Counted from the stretch's first letter, positions 28,519-37,587 are shown. The stretch is DNA of 64,000 nt from JAZDFC01 sp043808235 (GCA_043808235.1 JAZDFC010000031.1:117788-181787); one strand, 5' to 3'. Numbers and translations: made by a program. Notes: generated from the letters alone by a model not told the origin.

Positions 28519-30126
28519 TTAAGAATATTTAAAATAGTTTTCCATCACCTTTGAATTCTTTGCCGGAATTTTACTAACAGCCCTTTCTGTAAGTGCTGCA
28601 ATAGTTAATGAAGGATTTACACCTGGATTTGCTGAGATCATCGAACCATCGCATATATATAAATTACTGTATCCAAAAACCTTATTGTCTTTATCGATTA
28701 CCCCATTATCAATATTTGTCCCCATAACACAACCTCCTAATATATGTGCGGTGGTTGGAATTCCGGCCAGTGTTTCCGATAATAATACTGTTGGTTTAGC
28801 TTCAACCATCGATGAAAAATTATCTGCCATCTTTTTGGCTATCGGTATAAACGGAGTGGGCGCCTTACCAATATCTACTGAAGTCTTTAATCTGAAAATT
28901 CCTTTTCGAAATCTTAACTGGGTGTTAATTGTTTGCATAAACATTAAAATTTGCGTGTATTTAGCCCAATCCGAAATGAAATATGATTTTAGATTTAAAA
29001 TGGGATGCTTAAACAAATCAAAGAATATCTTTATGATTCTTATGAGGAAATTCTTCCCTTCAACTGCAGGCGACATAAATAACCGCCAAAAACCGGATCC
29101 GGCAGGATAACGAACCGGTTCGACATGACTATCTTCATCTATATGAAAAATTGATGATATAGCCAATCCATCAGAAAAGACATTTTTTTTATTAAATGTA
29201 GTTATACCGTAAAAACATTCGGAATTAGTACGAACACCATAACCTAATTTATTCGATAATTTCGGAAGCGAGGTTTTCTTCAATCTAAATAATAAATCGA
29301 GCGTGCCCAAAACTCCCCCAGCAAAAATTACGTTTTTGGTTTTTGCCCAATAATAATCTTTAAATAATTTTGTCGAAGACTTCCATTTCACAGTGTAACC
29401 AATATCTCCAATCGATTCAGTATTTGGCTCAACATCGTAAACCTCGGATTCCGGGAGTATCTTTGCGCCTAATTTCTCCGCTAGATAAAGGTAATTTTTA
29501 TCAAGAGTATTTTTTGCGTTGTTACGGCAGCCAAGCATGCATCCACCGCAAAAATTACAACCAGTTCTGTCGGGTCCATCACCACCGAAATAAGGATCCT
29601 TTACAGTTTCGCCCGGCACACCAAAATAAACGGCTGCATCAACAGATTCGAAATAATTTTCCCTGCCGCCCTTTTTACTTATTTCTTTTAAAGTGTGGTC
29701 ACCGATATCAAGTCGTGGATTTTTAACTGTACCGAGTATTCTCGCTACAATCGAATAAAATGGTTTCAATTCCGATTCCCAATCACACAGCGATGCCCAA
29801 CTATCAGATTTAAAAAATTTTTGCTTGGGAATGGGCAAAGTGTTTGCATAAACCAATGAACCTCCACCTACTCCAACACCCGAAAGGATAGTAATATGTC
29901 TGAAAGGAGTTATTCTGAATAAACCAAAAAATTTTAGCTGAGGTATCCACAACCACTTTTTAAGATTCCAATTAGATTTTGGAAATTTTTTTTCGGTTAG
30001 ACGCTTCCCTTTTTCAATAACCAGAACACGATAACCTTTTTCGGTTAAGCGTAAAGCGGAAACAGCCCCGCCGAAACCGCTCCCGATAATTATAAAATCA
30101 AATTCTCCATAATTAATAGATTTCAA
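28519..30126 (-). CDS. GMC-family FAD oxidoreductase (cholesterol-oxidase-like) with ferredoxin-like cysteine cluster
   Basis: This 535-aa flavoprotein has the FAD-binding glycine signature 'IIIGSGFGGAVSAL' (G15-G20), 'GVGVGGGSLVYANT' near residue 85, and C-terminal GMC features 'GGCVMGTN' and 'YICDGSMISANPGVNPSLT'. It fits the cholesterol-oxidase branch of GMC oxidoreductases, which oxidise alcohols using FAD; substrate unknown. Residues 190-200 hold Cys190, 193, 196 and 200 (CxxCxxCxxxC), the spacing of a 4Fe-4S ferredoxin motif. The only possible start in frame is TTG at 30126, since a stop precedes it and the FAD motif begins at residue 15; no Shine-Dalgarno is seen. A structured inverted-repeat region lies upstream. 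Confidence 0.85.
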   Translation of the reverse strand: MKSINYGEFDFIIIGSGFGGAVSALRLTEKGYRVLVIEKGKRLTEKKFPKSNWNLKKWLWIPQLKFFGLFRITPFRHITILSGVGVGGGSLVYANTLPIPKQKFFKSDSWASLCDWESELKPFYSIVARILGTVKNPRLDIGDHTLKEISKKGGRENYFESVDAAVYFGVPGETVKDPYFGGDGPDRTGCNFCGGCMLGCRNNAKNTLDKNYLYLAEKLGAKILPESEVYDVEPNTESIGDIGYTVKWKSSTKLFKDYYWAKTKNVIFAGGVLGTLDLLFRLKKTSLPKLSNKLGYGVRTNSECFYGITTFNKKNVFSDGLAISSIFHIDEDSHVEPVRYPAGSGFWRLFMSPAVEGKNFLIRIIKIFFDLFKHPILNLKSYFISDWAKYTQILMFMQTINTQLRFRKGIFRLKTSVDIGKAPTPFIPIAKKMADNFSSMVEAKPTVLLSETLAGIPTTAHILGGCVMGTNIDNGVIDKDNKVFGYSNLYICDGSMISANPGVNPSLTIAALTERAVSKIPAKNSKVMENYFKYS

Positions 30127-30208
30127 ATAGTTACACCATAAAAATTATTGACAGGTGGAAGTTTCTAAAAAAATAAATAAAAGAAAAGTATTTTTTTGAA
30201 GTTTTAAA

Positions 30209-30306
30209 ACCGGCTTTAACTGAATTTCAGGTAAGGAACCCATTCCAATTTTACAACCCCAACAAGTTGTAAATAAAAATTACCATCCGTTCTGTATAAA
30301 GCCGGT
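30209..30306. other. Nested inverted-repeat element, candidate structured RNA
   Basis: ACCGGCTTTA (30209-30218) pairs perfectly with TAAAGCCGGT (30297-30306). Inside it GGTAA (30230-30234) pairs with TTACC (30280-30284), and a central hairpin joins TTTACAAC (30250-30257) to GTTGTAAA (30266-30273); GGAA/TTCC forms a further small arm. The whole folds as an extended, multi-arm structure of about 98 nt. It lies between the 84-aa gene and the GMC gene, so on the minus strand it would be in the GMC leader. It does not show tRNA, SRP RNA, 6S RNA or tmRNA hallmarks. Strand is undetermined. Confidence 0.45.
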
Positions 30307-30350
30307 AAAGGGCTACAGTATTATTTGTCTGCCGAACGATGCGGCGATAT

Positions 30351-30375
30351 AAGGTAAAGCAATAAAATTTACCTT
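30351..30375 (-). terminator. Hairpin overlapping the stop of the 84-aa gene
   Basis: AAGGTAAA (30351-30358) pairs with TTTACCTT (30368-30375) across a 9-base loop; the stem includes the stop codon of the 84-aa gene. No strong T-run follows, so it could stabilise the mRNA end rather than terminate. Confidence 0.4.
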
Positions 30376-30623
30376 GCTGTTTGATACACTATTTTTCTAA
30401 TTGTATCGTACTGCAAATAAGGGTACTCGCTTCGTAACGAGTCAATCGCTTCGCTTGCGCTAAGTTTAACATCACGTAGGGACCTAAATTTCTTCCTGAT
30501 CTGATAATCACGAACCGATTTTTCGTTAATCAGACCCTTACTGGTTAGTAATTTAAAAACCTCGTCACTTATTAATTCCGCTATGGGATTTCCTATATTC
30601 TCCTGTTCTCTTGTTTCGTTCAT
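30369..30623 (-). CDS. Small protein of unknown function (84 aa)
   Basis: A complete 84-aa reading frame starts with ATG at 30623. It has a charged, helix-rich composition with 'IAELISDEVFKLLTSKGLI' and 'KLSASEAIDSLRSEYPYLQY' ending in 'DTIRKIVYQ', which could form two helical units. This is compatible with a small DNA-binding or adaptor fold, but I do not recognise a family. It stands alone between the LuxR regulator and the structured region upstream of the GMC gene, with a hairpin at its stop. Codon use and composition look coding; no competing reading frame exists. Confidence 0.6.
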   Translation of the reverse strand: MNETREQENIGNPIAELISDEVFKLLTSKGLINEKSVRDYQIRKKFRSLRDVKLSASEAIDSLRSEYPYLQYDTIRKIVYQTAR

Positions 30624-30874
30624 TTACTTATCCCCGCTTGTTTTAATAATGATCTATCTGAATTAGTTCTGAATTAGTATTACCAAATAATTGTATTTCC
30701 AACATTTAGATACGCAATAAAGGTTTTGTCTTCAACAGCACATGTGTGTAGTTTTTGAGTAGGGTAATAAATAATCCCTAAAACGCATCGCATGAATATG
30801 CAGTGCAGAGTTTTGGATGATAAAAACACTTTACGATTTTTGAATCGGAACGACGGCTTCGGTTAAAAAATTTA

Positions 30875-31516
30875 TTATTTGATAAGTCCTTTGCGAATGG
30901 CTTTGGCTACAGCTTCGGATTGGGAATGAACATGTAACTTTTTATATATATTACGTATATGATGTCTCACTGTGTCAACACTTATGAACAGAGAATCAGC
31001 TATTTCCTGATAATTACTTCCTTGCGCCAATAGATTCAATACTTCCGTTTCTCTATTAGTCAACTGAAAATCCTCATGCGTATCTGCTGGTTTAGCATTT
31101 TGCTGGAACACATTAATCACTTGACGGGCAATGTGAGAACTCATTGGCGAGCCGCCTTCGTAAACATCTTTTATTGCTTCAAGCAGACGAATAGGCGCTG
31201 TCTTTTTCACCAAATAACCGCAAGCTCCGGCACAAAGCGCTTCAAAAACGACATTACTCTCCTCGTGGATAGTAAGCATAAGTACATTTAATTCCGGCTT
31301 AATTATTTTTGCTTCTTTCACTCCTTTGATACCGTTCATACCCGGCAACTCAATGTCCATAAGTACTACATCAACATTTAAATGTCTTAGGTTTTCAAGA
31401 AGTTTTTCGCATGAATTAAAAGACCCGACGCATTTATAATTCTCGGTTCCATTGATTAAAACAGCTAATCCTTCACGTATAGTATTATTATCTTCTACGA
31501 TCGCTACATTAATCAT
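30875..31516 (-). CDS. NarL/LuxR-family response regulator
   Basis: This 213-aa protein has a receiver domain with the acidic pocket 'VEDN' (residues 8-11), phosphoacceptor Asp54 in 'VVLMDIELPG' and Lys104 in 'GYLVKKTAP'. A LuxR-type helix-turn-helix follows ('LTNRETEVLNLLAQGSNYQE', 'SVDTVRHHIRNIYKKL'). It overlaps the upstream histidine kinase by 4 bases (ATGA), making it the cognate partner. When phosphorylated it should bind DNA; targets are not visible, though the 250 bases downstream and the neighbouring 84-aa gene are candidates. No terminator T-run is obvious after it. Confidence 0.95.
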   Translation of the reverse strand: MINVAIVEDNNTIREGLAVLINGTENYKCVGSFNSCEKLLENLRHLNVDVVLMDIELPGMNGIKGVKEAKIIKPELNVLMLTIHEESNVVFEALCAGACGYLVKKTAPIRLLEAIKDVYEGGSPMSSHIARQVINVFQQNAKPADTHEDFQLTNRETEVLNLLAQGSNYQEIADSLFISVDTVRHHIRNIYKKLHVHSQSEAVAKAIRKGLIK

Positions 31517-34500
31517 TCGTAATTCTCACCTGTTATTTTTAAAAAATGTAAAATGCTAAAATTACTTTTAATTTTACCGGTGAATTCAATTCTAGTTCCT
31601 AAATCCGGCATAGGTACGATATTTATCTGACTCTTAATTGAGGCAGCTCTACTTTTCATATTTCGGATTCCATTACCCATCCCAATCTTTGAAAGATCGA
31701 GACCTTTCCCATCATCCGTTAAAGATATTTTGAATGTACTTCCGTTTACATAAATTTCTAATAATATTTTTTTGCAGGCGCTGTGACGGATACAATTTGT
31801 TAGGCCTTCTTTAAGTATCATATACAAATTTTGTTTGTATTCCATCGGAAGTTTTATGTCTTTAATTTTTTCAAGATTTATAATCTTTAGTGAAACACCC
31901 ATATCAGAAAGAAAATCATTGTATCTATCTTTCAAGCGAAGAATAAGATCATAAAGCGAATCGCGTTTGGGATTTACAACCCAGACAATATCACTCAACA
32001 CATCGACAAGCTCTCTTGCGGTTTGACTTACAAGATTCATTTTACCCGAAGCATTATCGGGTTTAGATTCAACATCTGCAGAAGCAAGCTCGCTTAAGAT
32101 GGAAATTTCTGTAAGACCTGAGCCTATACTATCATGAAGATCGGCCGCAAGTTTTGATTTGAGTTTTTCTAACGATAGCAAACTTTTATATCTTAAGGAA
32201 GTCACGTAATAAATTAATCCTCCGGCAAATAGAACAGAAAGAGAAATGAACCACCAGGTCTGCCAAAATGGAGGCGAGATAATAATTCTTATTGAAGTTC
32301 CCTGCAGATTCCAAATACCATCATTATTGGATCCGATTACCCGAAAAATGTATTCTCCCGGCTGAAGATCTGTATAATTTGCAAGCCTAATTTTTGAGTC
32401 CACATAGTTCCAGTCTTTATCCAGCCCTTCTAATTTATATGCGTACTCATTTTCCACAGGACTTGTATAATCGAGAGCGGCGAACTCGAAAGAAATAAAA
32501 TTTTGATTATACGGCAATGTTAATTCCGAAATCTCTCCTTTTATTTCTTTACTAAGCACATAAACTGAGTTTATAACTATGTGCGGAATATTTTTATTAA
32601 TCTGAACTTTCTCCGGATAAAAATAATTCACTCCATTTATTCCACCGAAAAACATTTCGCCGTATTTGTTTTTAAAATACGCACCTCCGCTAAATTCCAT
32701 ACTCTGTAAGCCGTCCTGTATTTCGAAATGCGAGATGCTCTCATTAAGTATATCCAATTTATATAAACCGTTATCCGTACTTACCCAAATACATTTTTGG
32801 CTGTCTTCCAAAATTCCATAAACCACGTTGCTGTTTAATCCATCTTTCGATCGATATTTTTTAAATCCTTCTTTCTCACTAAGGAGTTTATGTAAACCAC
32901 CGCCGTATGTGCCAATCCACAGATTACCGAAAGAATCCTGATATATTGCCATAATACGATTATCTTCTAAACTTGATGGATTATTTGGATCGTGCAAAAA
33001 TCTTTTAAAGGAATTAGTTTTTTTATCAAATCTGTTTAGTCCACCACCGAAAGTTCCTACCCATAAATATCCTTGCTTGTCCTCGTAAATAGTGTAAACT
33101 CTATTATCACTGATACTGTTGGGATCGTTTGGATTATTAACAAACCTAACGAATTTTGTTTCGCCAAAAAATGAAGGCGAAATAATTGCCTTATTCAATC
33201 CTCCGCCAAAAACACCAACCCACATTGTACCGGACTTATCAAAATAAATTGATTGCACCTGGTTTCCGCCTATACTTGAAATATCGGTTGAATCATATTT
33301 GTACTGAACAAACTTTTTTGATTCTTTATCAAACCTATTCAATCCATTACTGTAAGTGCCAACCCATAAATAACCATATTTATCTTCACTAATTGATCTT
33401 ATATGATTACCGCTGATGGAGGAAGTCGAACCCTCTAAATATTTATAAAAATCGGAGTTGCCGGTTCTTCTGTCTATTTTATTTAATCCGCCGCGATACG
33501 TACCGAGCCAAAGAATATCGTCCATGTCCTGATATATTGCCCATATAATATCATCACTTATGCTTTTCGTGCTCCCGGGTTGGCTTTTTATTTGGCCAAA
33601 TTTTATGGAGGACGGCTTCATAATACTAATACCTTTCCCAAGATGAGTTCCTACCCAAAGTAAATTACCTTTACTTTGTAACAGTGACATTACTTCGTTA
33701 TCCAAAATAGAATTTTCATTCAAAGGATTATTTTTATAATTCGTAAAAGAGTAATCCGCAGGATTAAGAGAAAAGATCCCCTCTCCAAAAGTACCAATCC
33801 AGATTTGCCCATCAATACTTTCCAATAGTGCAAAGATAGCATTCTTAGTAAATCCGTCTTGTTTAATGGTGCTATGAATTCTTTTGAAATTTACAGTGAC
33901 TTTATTCTGCGCAATTTCTGATTGAGAAAGTAAATTCAATCCCCCGGAATAAGTACCTATCCACAAATTTCCGGACTTATCCAACATCAAAGAAGTAATT
34001 ACATCGTCGCTCAGGCTATTATTATTGCCGGGAATATTTTTATAATGCTGGATTTCTATTTCTTCGGAATATGCATCGGAATCCTTAAATAATTTTTGAC
34101 CCGACTTTACGGAGATTTTGTTCAAACCGCCACCGAAGGTACCAATCCATATATTATTCTTTTTATCTATAAGAATTCTTAGAATTCTATTGCTACTAAT
34201 ACTCGACGAGATGACCGGATCGTATGAATATGTTGATATAATTCCGCTCTTTTTATTCATCCTCACCAAACCTTTGCCCCATGTGGCAAACCACAAATTT
34301 CCAAAACTATCTTCGGTAATGGATGTGATCGAATTTTCGTTATAACGGGATATGGGTATTGGGAAAGAGTACAGAGTATTTTCTACTCGTTGAGGCACAT
34401 TTATATTTTGCGTAAGAGAATAACGAATAAACACTTCGTTCTTCCGGTCAAATTTATTTAGAATTCCTTTGCCGGTTCCAATCCAAAGAATTCCCTCGCT

Positions 34501-34797
34501 ATCCTCAAAGAGAGCAGATATTCCATTGTCGGAAATTGTTGTTGTGTCGTTAGCATCGTTATAATATACTTTGAATTTATAGCCGTCGAATTTATTTAAT
34601 CCGTTAGCCGTACCGAACCAAATATACCCTTTCCGATCTTGAAAGATACAGGTAATTGTCGATTGCGAAAGCCCATCTTCTATTGTGAGATGTTGATAAG
34701 TAAAATCACTCTGGTTAGAGACATTTTGATTTGCCTGTCCAACCAAAAATAAATTGTATAATAACAAGAAGGTAAATATTTCAGTAACTTTTCGCAT
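31513..34797 (-). CDS. Two-component propeller sensor histidine kinase (HisKA_3 type)
   Basis: This 1094-aa membrane kinase has a signal sequence ('IFTFLLLYNLFLVGQ') and 14 'two-component regulator propeller' blades ('IWFGTANGLNKFD', 'LWVGTFGGGLNRFD', 'LWIGTYGGGLHKLL' and others), enough for two seven-bladed propellers. A Y_Y_Y domain follows ('YAYKLEGLDKDWNYVDS', 'LQPGEYIFRVIGSNNDG'), then one transmembrane helix ('WWFISLSVLFAGGLIYYV') and a NarX-like HisKA_3 dimerisation segment with 'DLHDSIGSGLTEI' as phosphoacceptor site. The ATPase domain has 'GLTNCIRHS' and 'GMGNGIRNM'. Similar architectures sense extracellular glycans in Bacteroidetes; unlike those hybrid kinases it has no fused receiver and uses the separate LuxR regulator encoded next. 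Confidence 0.95.
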   Translation of the reverse strand: MRKVTEIFTFLLLYNLFLVGQANQNVSNQSDFTYQHLTIEDGLSQSTITCIFQDRKGYIWFGTANGLNKFDGYKFKVYYNDANDTTTISDNGISALFEDSEGILWIGTGKGILNKFDRKNEVFIRYSLTQNINVPQRVENTLYSFPIPISRYNENSITSITEDSFGNLWFATWGKGLVRMNKKSGIISTYSYDPVISSSISSNRILRILIDKKNNIWIGTFGGGLNKISVKSGQKLFKDSDAYSEEIEIQHYKNIPGNNNSLSDDVITSLMLDKSGNLWIGTYSGGLNLLSQSEIAQNKVTVNFKRIHSTIKQDGFTKNAIFALLESIDGQIWIGTFGEGIFSLNPADYSFTNYKNNPLNENSILDNEVMSLLQSKGNLLWVGTHLGKGISIMKPSSIKFGQIKSQPGSTKSISDDIIWAIYQDMDDILWLGTYRGGLNKIDRRTGNSDFYKYLEGSTSSISGNHIRSISEDKYGYLWVGTYSNGLNRFDKESKKFVQYKYDSTDISSIGGNQVQSIYFDKSGTMWVGVFGGGLNKAIISPSFFGETKFVRFVNNPNDPNSISDNRVYTIYEDKQGYLWVGTFGGGLNRFDKKTNSFKRFLHDPNNPSSLEDNRIMAIYQDSFGNLWIGTYGGGLHKLLSEKEGFKKYRSKDGLNSNVVYGILEDSQKCIWVSTDNGLYKLDILNESISHFEIQDGLQSMEFSGGAYFKNKYGEMFFGGINGVNYFYPEKVQINKNIPHIVINSVYVLSKEIKGEISELTLPYNQNFISFEFAALDYTSPVENEYAYKLEGLDKDWNYVDSKIRLANYTDLQPGEYIFRVIGSNNDGIWNLQGTSIRIIISPPFWQTWWFISLSVLFAGGLIYYVTSLRYKSLLSLEKLKSKLAADLHDSIGSGLTEISILSELASADVESKPDNASGKMNLVSQTARELVDVLSDIVWVVNPKRDSLYDLILRLKDRYNDFLSDMGVSLKIINLEKIKDIKLPMEYKQNLYMILKEGLTNCIRHSACKKILLEIYVNGSTFKISLTDDGKGLDLSKIGMGNGIRNMKSRAASIKSQINIVPMPDLGTRIEFTGKIKSNFSILHFLKITGENYE

Positions 34798-34939
34798 GCA
34801 ATAAACTTACTTTATAAATTTAATTCTGTCGTATTAAAAATAATCAAAAAGAAGAATTAAATAAGTATTTATGCTTACAATAATTGATCAGGTTAAGAAT
34901 TGGATTTTAATTTTAAGCCGGGGTAATTTGTGAACAAAT

Positions 34940-34969
34940 AAAAGGGAAACCATTTCCGATTTCCCTTTT
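34940..34969 (-). terminator. Terminator of the dnaK-hsp20 operon
   Basis: A perfect 10-base stem (AAAAGGGAAA with TTTCCCTTTT, read either way) with a 10-base loop lies 20 bases after the hsp20 stop. On the minus strand it ends in CCCTTTTATTTG. Confidence 0.8.
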
Positions 34970-34989
34970 GTTATAATCATCAAATCATT

Positions 34990-35382
34990 TTACAAAAATT
35001 TTATTTCAATCGATCGGGGTTTTGATTTATGATACTTTGGAATTTTAACAAGCAACTGACCGTCTTCAAATGTTGCATCAACATTTTTCTCATTTACGCT
35101 TTCGCTTAATTTAAATGAACGATAATAATTTGCAGTTCTCGATTCCTTTAGCAAAAATTTCCGGTTCTGTATCTCATCATAATTTATTCTTCCCATTATT
35201 ATCAAATTCGCTTTTTCAACTTTCACTCTAACATTATCTTTTGTAACACCGGGCATACTCGCAGAGATGAAGTAATCGGTCTCGGTTTCGTAAATATCCA
35301 CAACCGGAGGAGTCCACAACTCGGTATCGAGTGAGTCTTCCCAGCTTTTACCTTCAGTTACTTCCATTTCTTCGTCGTTCAT
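34990..35382 (-). CDS. Hsp20/alpha-crystallin family small heat shock protein
   Basis: This 130-aa chaperone has the alpha-crystallin domain across residues ~25-120: 'PPVVDIYETETDYFISASMP' at its start, 'RSFKLSESVNEKNVDATFED' in the middle, and the closing 'GQLLVKIPK' (A-x-x-x-x-G-x-L motif). Small Hsps hold unfolding proteins for refolding by the DnaK system. It follows dnaK by 17 bases and is followed by a terminator, so the pair forms one stress operon. The C-terminal 'IEI' (residues 126-128) fits the I-x-I oligomerisation motif. Confidence 0.93.
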   Translation of the reverse strand: MNDEEMEVTEGKSWEDSLDTELWTPPVVDIYETETDYFISASMPGVTKDNVRVKVEKANLIIMGRINYDEIQNRKFLLKESRTANYYRSFKLSESVNEKNVDATFEDGQLLVKIPKYHKSKPRSIEIKFL

Positions 35383-35399
35383 AAATCACCCGAAGATTA

Positions 35400-37331
35400 T
35401 TATTTGTCTTTATCATCATCTACAACTTCATACGAAGCGTCTTCTACATTTTTTTCACTCTTTTTTTCTTCAGTTTGACCAGCACCCGGTTGACTCTGTG
35501 CATGTGGCTCTTGATCTCCCGGAGAAGGAGGTTGCTGGGCATAAATTTTCTGCGCAATCTCACTCCATACTTTTGTTAATGATTCAGTAGTTGCCTTAAT
35601 CATATCACTATTATTCGAAGCTAATGCATCTTCGACTTTTTTAATTTCACTTTCGAGTCGGTTCTTGTCTTCAGAATTTAGTTTATCACCAAGTTCCTGA
35701 ACTTGCTTCTTTGTCTGGAATACAAGGTTATCCGCATTGTTCCGAATTTCAGCAGTTTCTTTCTTTTTCTTATCATCGGCAGCATGCTCTTTTGCTTCGC
35801 GTCTCATCTTTTCAATATCGTCAGAGGACAATCCGCTAGATGAAGTTATTCTAATACTCTGTTCTTTACTAGTAGCTTTATCCTTCGCTGCAACGTGTAA
35901 AATTCCGTTTGCGTCGATATCAAAAGTTACTTCAATTTGAGGGATTCCTCTTGGCGCTGGAGGAATTCCGTCAAGATGGAATCTGCCAAGAGTACGGTTA
36001 TCGCCTGCCATCGGTCTCTCACCTTGTAGAATGTGTATTTCAACCGAAGTTTGACTATCCGAGGCTGTTGAGAAAACCTCGCTTCGTTTTGTTGGAATAG
36101 TTGTATTCGATTCAATTAGTTTAGTCATTACACCGCCAAGAGTCTCAATACCAAGTGATAATGGAGTAACATCGAGCAACAATACATCTTTAACATCACC
36201 GGCTAAAACACCACCTTGAATTGCGGCTCCGATAGCGACTACTTCATCTGGATTAACGCCTTTGTGCGGTTCTTTTTGGAATAAATTTTTAACTAATTCC
36301 TGAACTTTTGGAATTCTTATCGAACCACCAACTAAAATAACTTCGTCAATCTGAGATGGAGTCAAACCGGCGTCTTTCATAGCACGCTCACAAGGACCTA
36401 TTGTTCTCTGCAATAAATCATCAATCAACTGTTCAAATTTGGCACGGGAAATATTGATATTCAAATGTTTCGGACCATCCTGCGTAGCAGTAATAAACGG
36501 TAAGTTAACATCTGTCTGCGTTGATGAAGATAATTCAATCTTTGCTTTCTCGGCAGCTTCTTTTAATCTCTGCAACGCCATCGGATCTTTTCTTAAATCA
36601 ATGCCTTCGCTCTTTTGGAACTCATCCGCAAGAAAGTCAATTAACCTTTGATCGAAATCGTCGCCGCCAAGATGAGTGTCACCATTTGTTGATTTAACTT
36701 CGAAAACGCCATCGCCAAGTTGAAGAACTGAAATATCAAATGTTCCGCCGCCAAGGTCGTAAACAGCAACAATCTGATCTTTATTTTTCTTATCAAGACC
36801 ATAAGCTAAAGCCGCCGCGGTTGGTTCATTAATAATTCTTCTAACTTTCAATCCGGCAATTTCGCCCGCATCTTTTGTTGCCTGACGTTGAGAATCATTG
36901 AAATACGCCGGTACAGTAATTACAGCTTCGGATACTTCCTGACCAAGATAATCCTCAGCAGTCTTTTTCATTTTCTGTAAAACCATGGCCGAAATTTCCG
37001 GCGGCGAATATAATCTGTCCACAATTTTTACTCTTGCTGTTTGATTATCACCTTCAACAACCTCGTAAGGGACTTCCTTTAATTCTGTCCCGACTTCGTT
37101 AATTCGTCTTCCCATAAATCGTTTTATTGAAAAAATTGTATTCCGTGGATTAGTAACAGCTTGTCTTTTTGCAGGTTGCCCAACGAGACGTTCTCCGTTT
37201 TTTGTAAAAGCCACTACCGATGGAGTTGTTCTGCCACCTTCGGAGTTTGGTATAACAACCGGTTCATTACCTTCCATCACCGATACGCATGAGTTGGTAG
37301 TCCCCAAATCAATTCCTATAATTTTACCCAT
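35400..37331 (-). CDS. dnaK: Molecular chaperone DnaK (Hsp70)
   Basis: This 643-aa Hsp70 has the phosphate-1 signature 'IGIDLGTTNSCVSVMEG', 'AVYDLGGGTFDISVL', 'ILVGGSIRIPKVQ', a substrate-binding domain ('DVTPLSLGIETLGG') and an acidic C-terminal tail ending 'YEVVDDDKDK', with a Q/G/P-rich linker before it. It is an ATP-dependent folding chaperone working with DnaJ and GrpE, which are not encoded here. AAGGAG (37340-37345) lies 8 bases before the ATG. In the canonical 'VGGSTRIP' motif the Thr is Ile here. The long divergent region shared with birA shows no CIRCE element. Confidence 0.98.
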   Translation of the reverse strand: MGKIIGIDLGTTNSCVSVMEGNEPVVIPNSEGGRTTPSVVAFTKNGERLVGQPAKRQAVTNPRNTIFSIKRFMGRRINEVGTELKEVPYEVVEGDNQTARVKIVDRLYSPPEISAMVLQKMKKTAEDYLGQEVSEAVITVPAYFNDSQRQATKDAGEIAGLKVRRIINEPTAAALAYGLDKKNKDQIVAVYDLGGGTFDISVLQLGDGVFEVKSTNGDTHLGGDDFDQRLIDFLADEFQKSEGIDLRKDPMALQRLKEAAEKAKIELSSSTQTDVNLPFITATQDGPKHLNINISRAKFEQLIDDLLQRTIGPCERAMKDAGLTPSQIDEVILVGGSIRIPKVQELVKNLFQKEPHKGVNPDEVVAIGAAIQGGVLAGDVKDVLLLDVTPLSLGIETLGGVMTKLIESNTTIPTKRSEVFSTASDSQTSVEIHILQGERPMAGDNRTLGRFHLDGIPPAPRGIPQIEVTFDIDANGILHVAAKDKATSKEQSIRITSSSGLSSDDIEKMRREAKEHAADDKKKKETAEIRNNADNLVFQTKKQVQELGDKLNSEDKNRLESEIKKVEDALASNNSDMIKATTESLTKVWSEIAQKIYAQQPPSPGDQEPHAQSQPGAGQTEEKKSEKNVEDASYEVVDDDKDK

Positions 37332-37339
37332 TTTTTTGT

Positions 37340-37345
37340 CTCCTT
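37340..37345 (-). promoter_or_regulatory. Shine-Dalgarno of dnaK
   Basis: AAGGAG on the minus strand, 8 bases before the dnaK ATG. Together with similar sites before several genes here it shows that this organism uses Shine-Dalgarno initiation. Confidence 0.8.
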
Positions 37346-37577
37346 ATTTTTATATTAATGTTATGATTTTCTATTTCTTTTTTCGTTCTTTATCATTGTT
37401 TTATAACTTCATACAATAAGTTTAGCTATTTGTACAATGATTATGCCATTAAAAAAACACTGTTTTGATGAATTTTCGCTTACTAATTAATTTTGATAGG
37501 ACGACTCATCGGCAGCCATTGTGGCATATTGGCGCAAGAGTGAATTTTTGACATATTCTTATTACTATTTGATTTAC

Positions 37578-37582
37578 GGAGG
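37578..37582 (+). promoter_or_regulatory. Shine-Dalgarno that fixes the TTG start of birA
   Basis: GGAGG five bases before TTG at 37588; no in-frame ATG is near, so the non-ATG start is well supported. Confidence 0.8.
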
Positions 37583-37587
37583 TTATT

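Noticed and set aside
28685..29110. 141-aa plus-strand reading frame
   Set aside because: Antisense to the C-terminal half of the GMC oxidoreductase, whose conserved motifs explain this stretch.
30209..30306. Interpretation of the nested repeat as a tRNA
   Set aside because: The 10-bp outer stem, missing CCA end, and absence of a TTCGA T-loop exclude it; kept only as an unassigned structured element.
37495..37550. CIRCE-like heat-shock operator upstream of dnaK
   Set aside because: Only a weak GCCA-N3-TGGC inverted repeat and unpaired ACTC/GAGTG fragments are present; the 9-base arms of CIRCE are missing.
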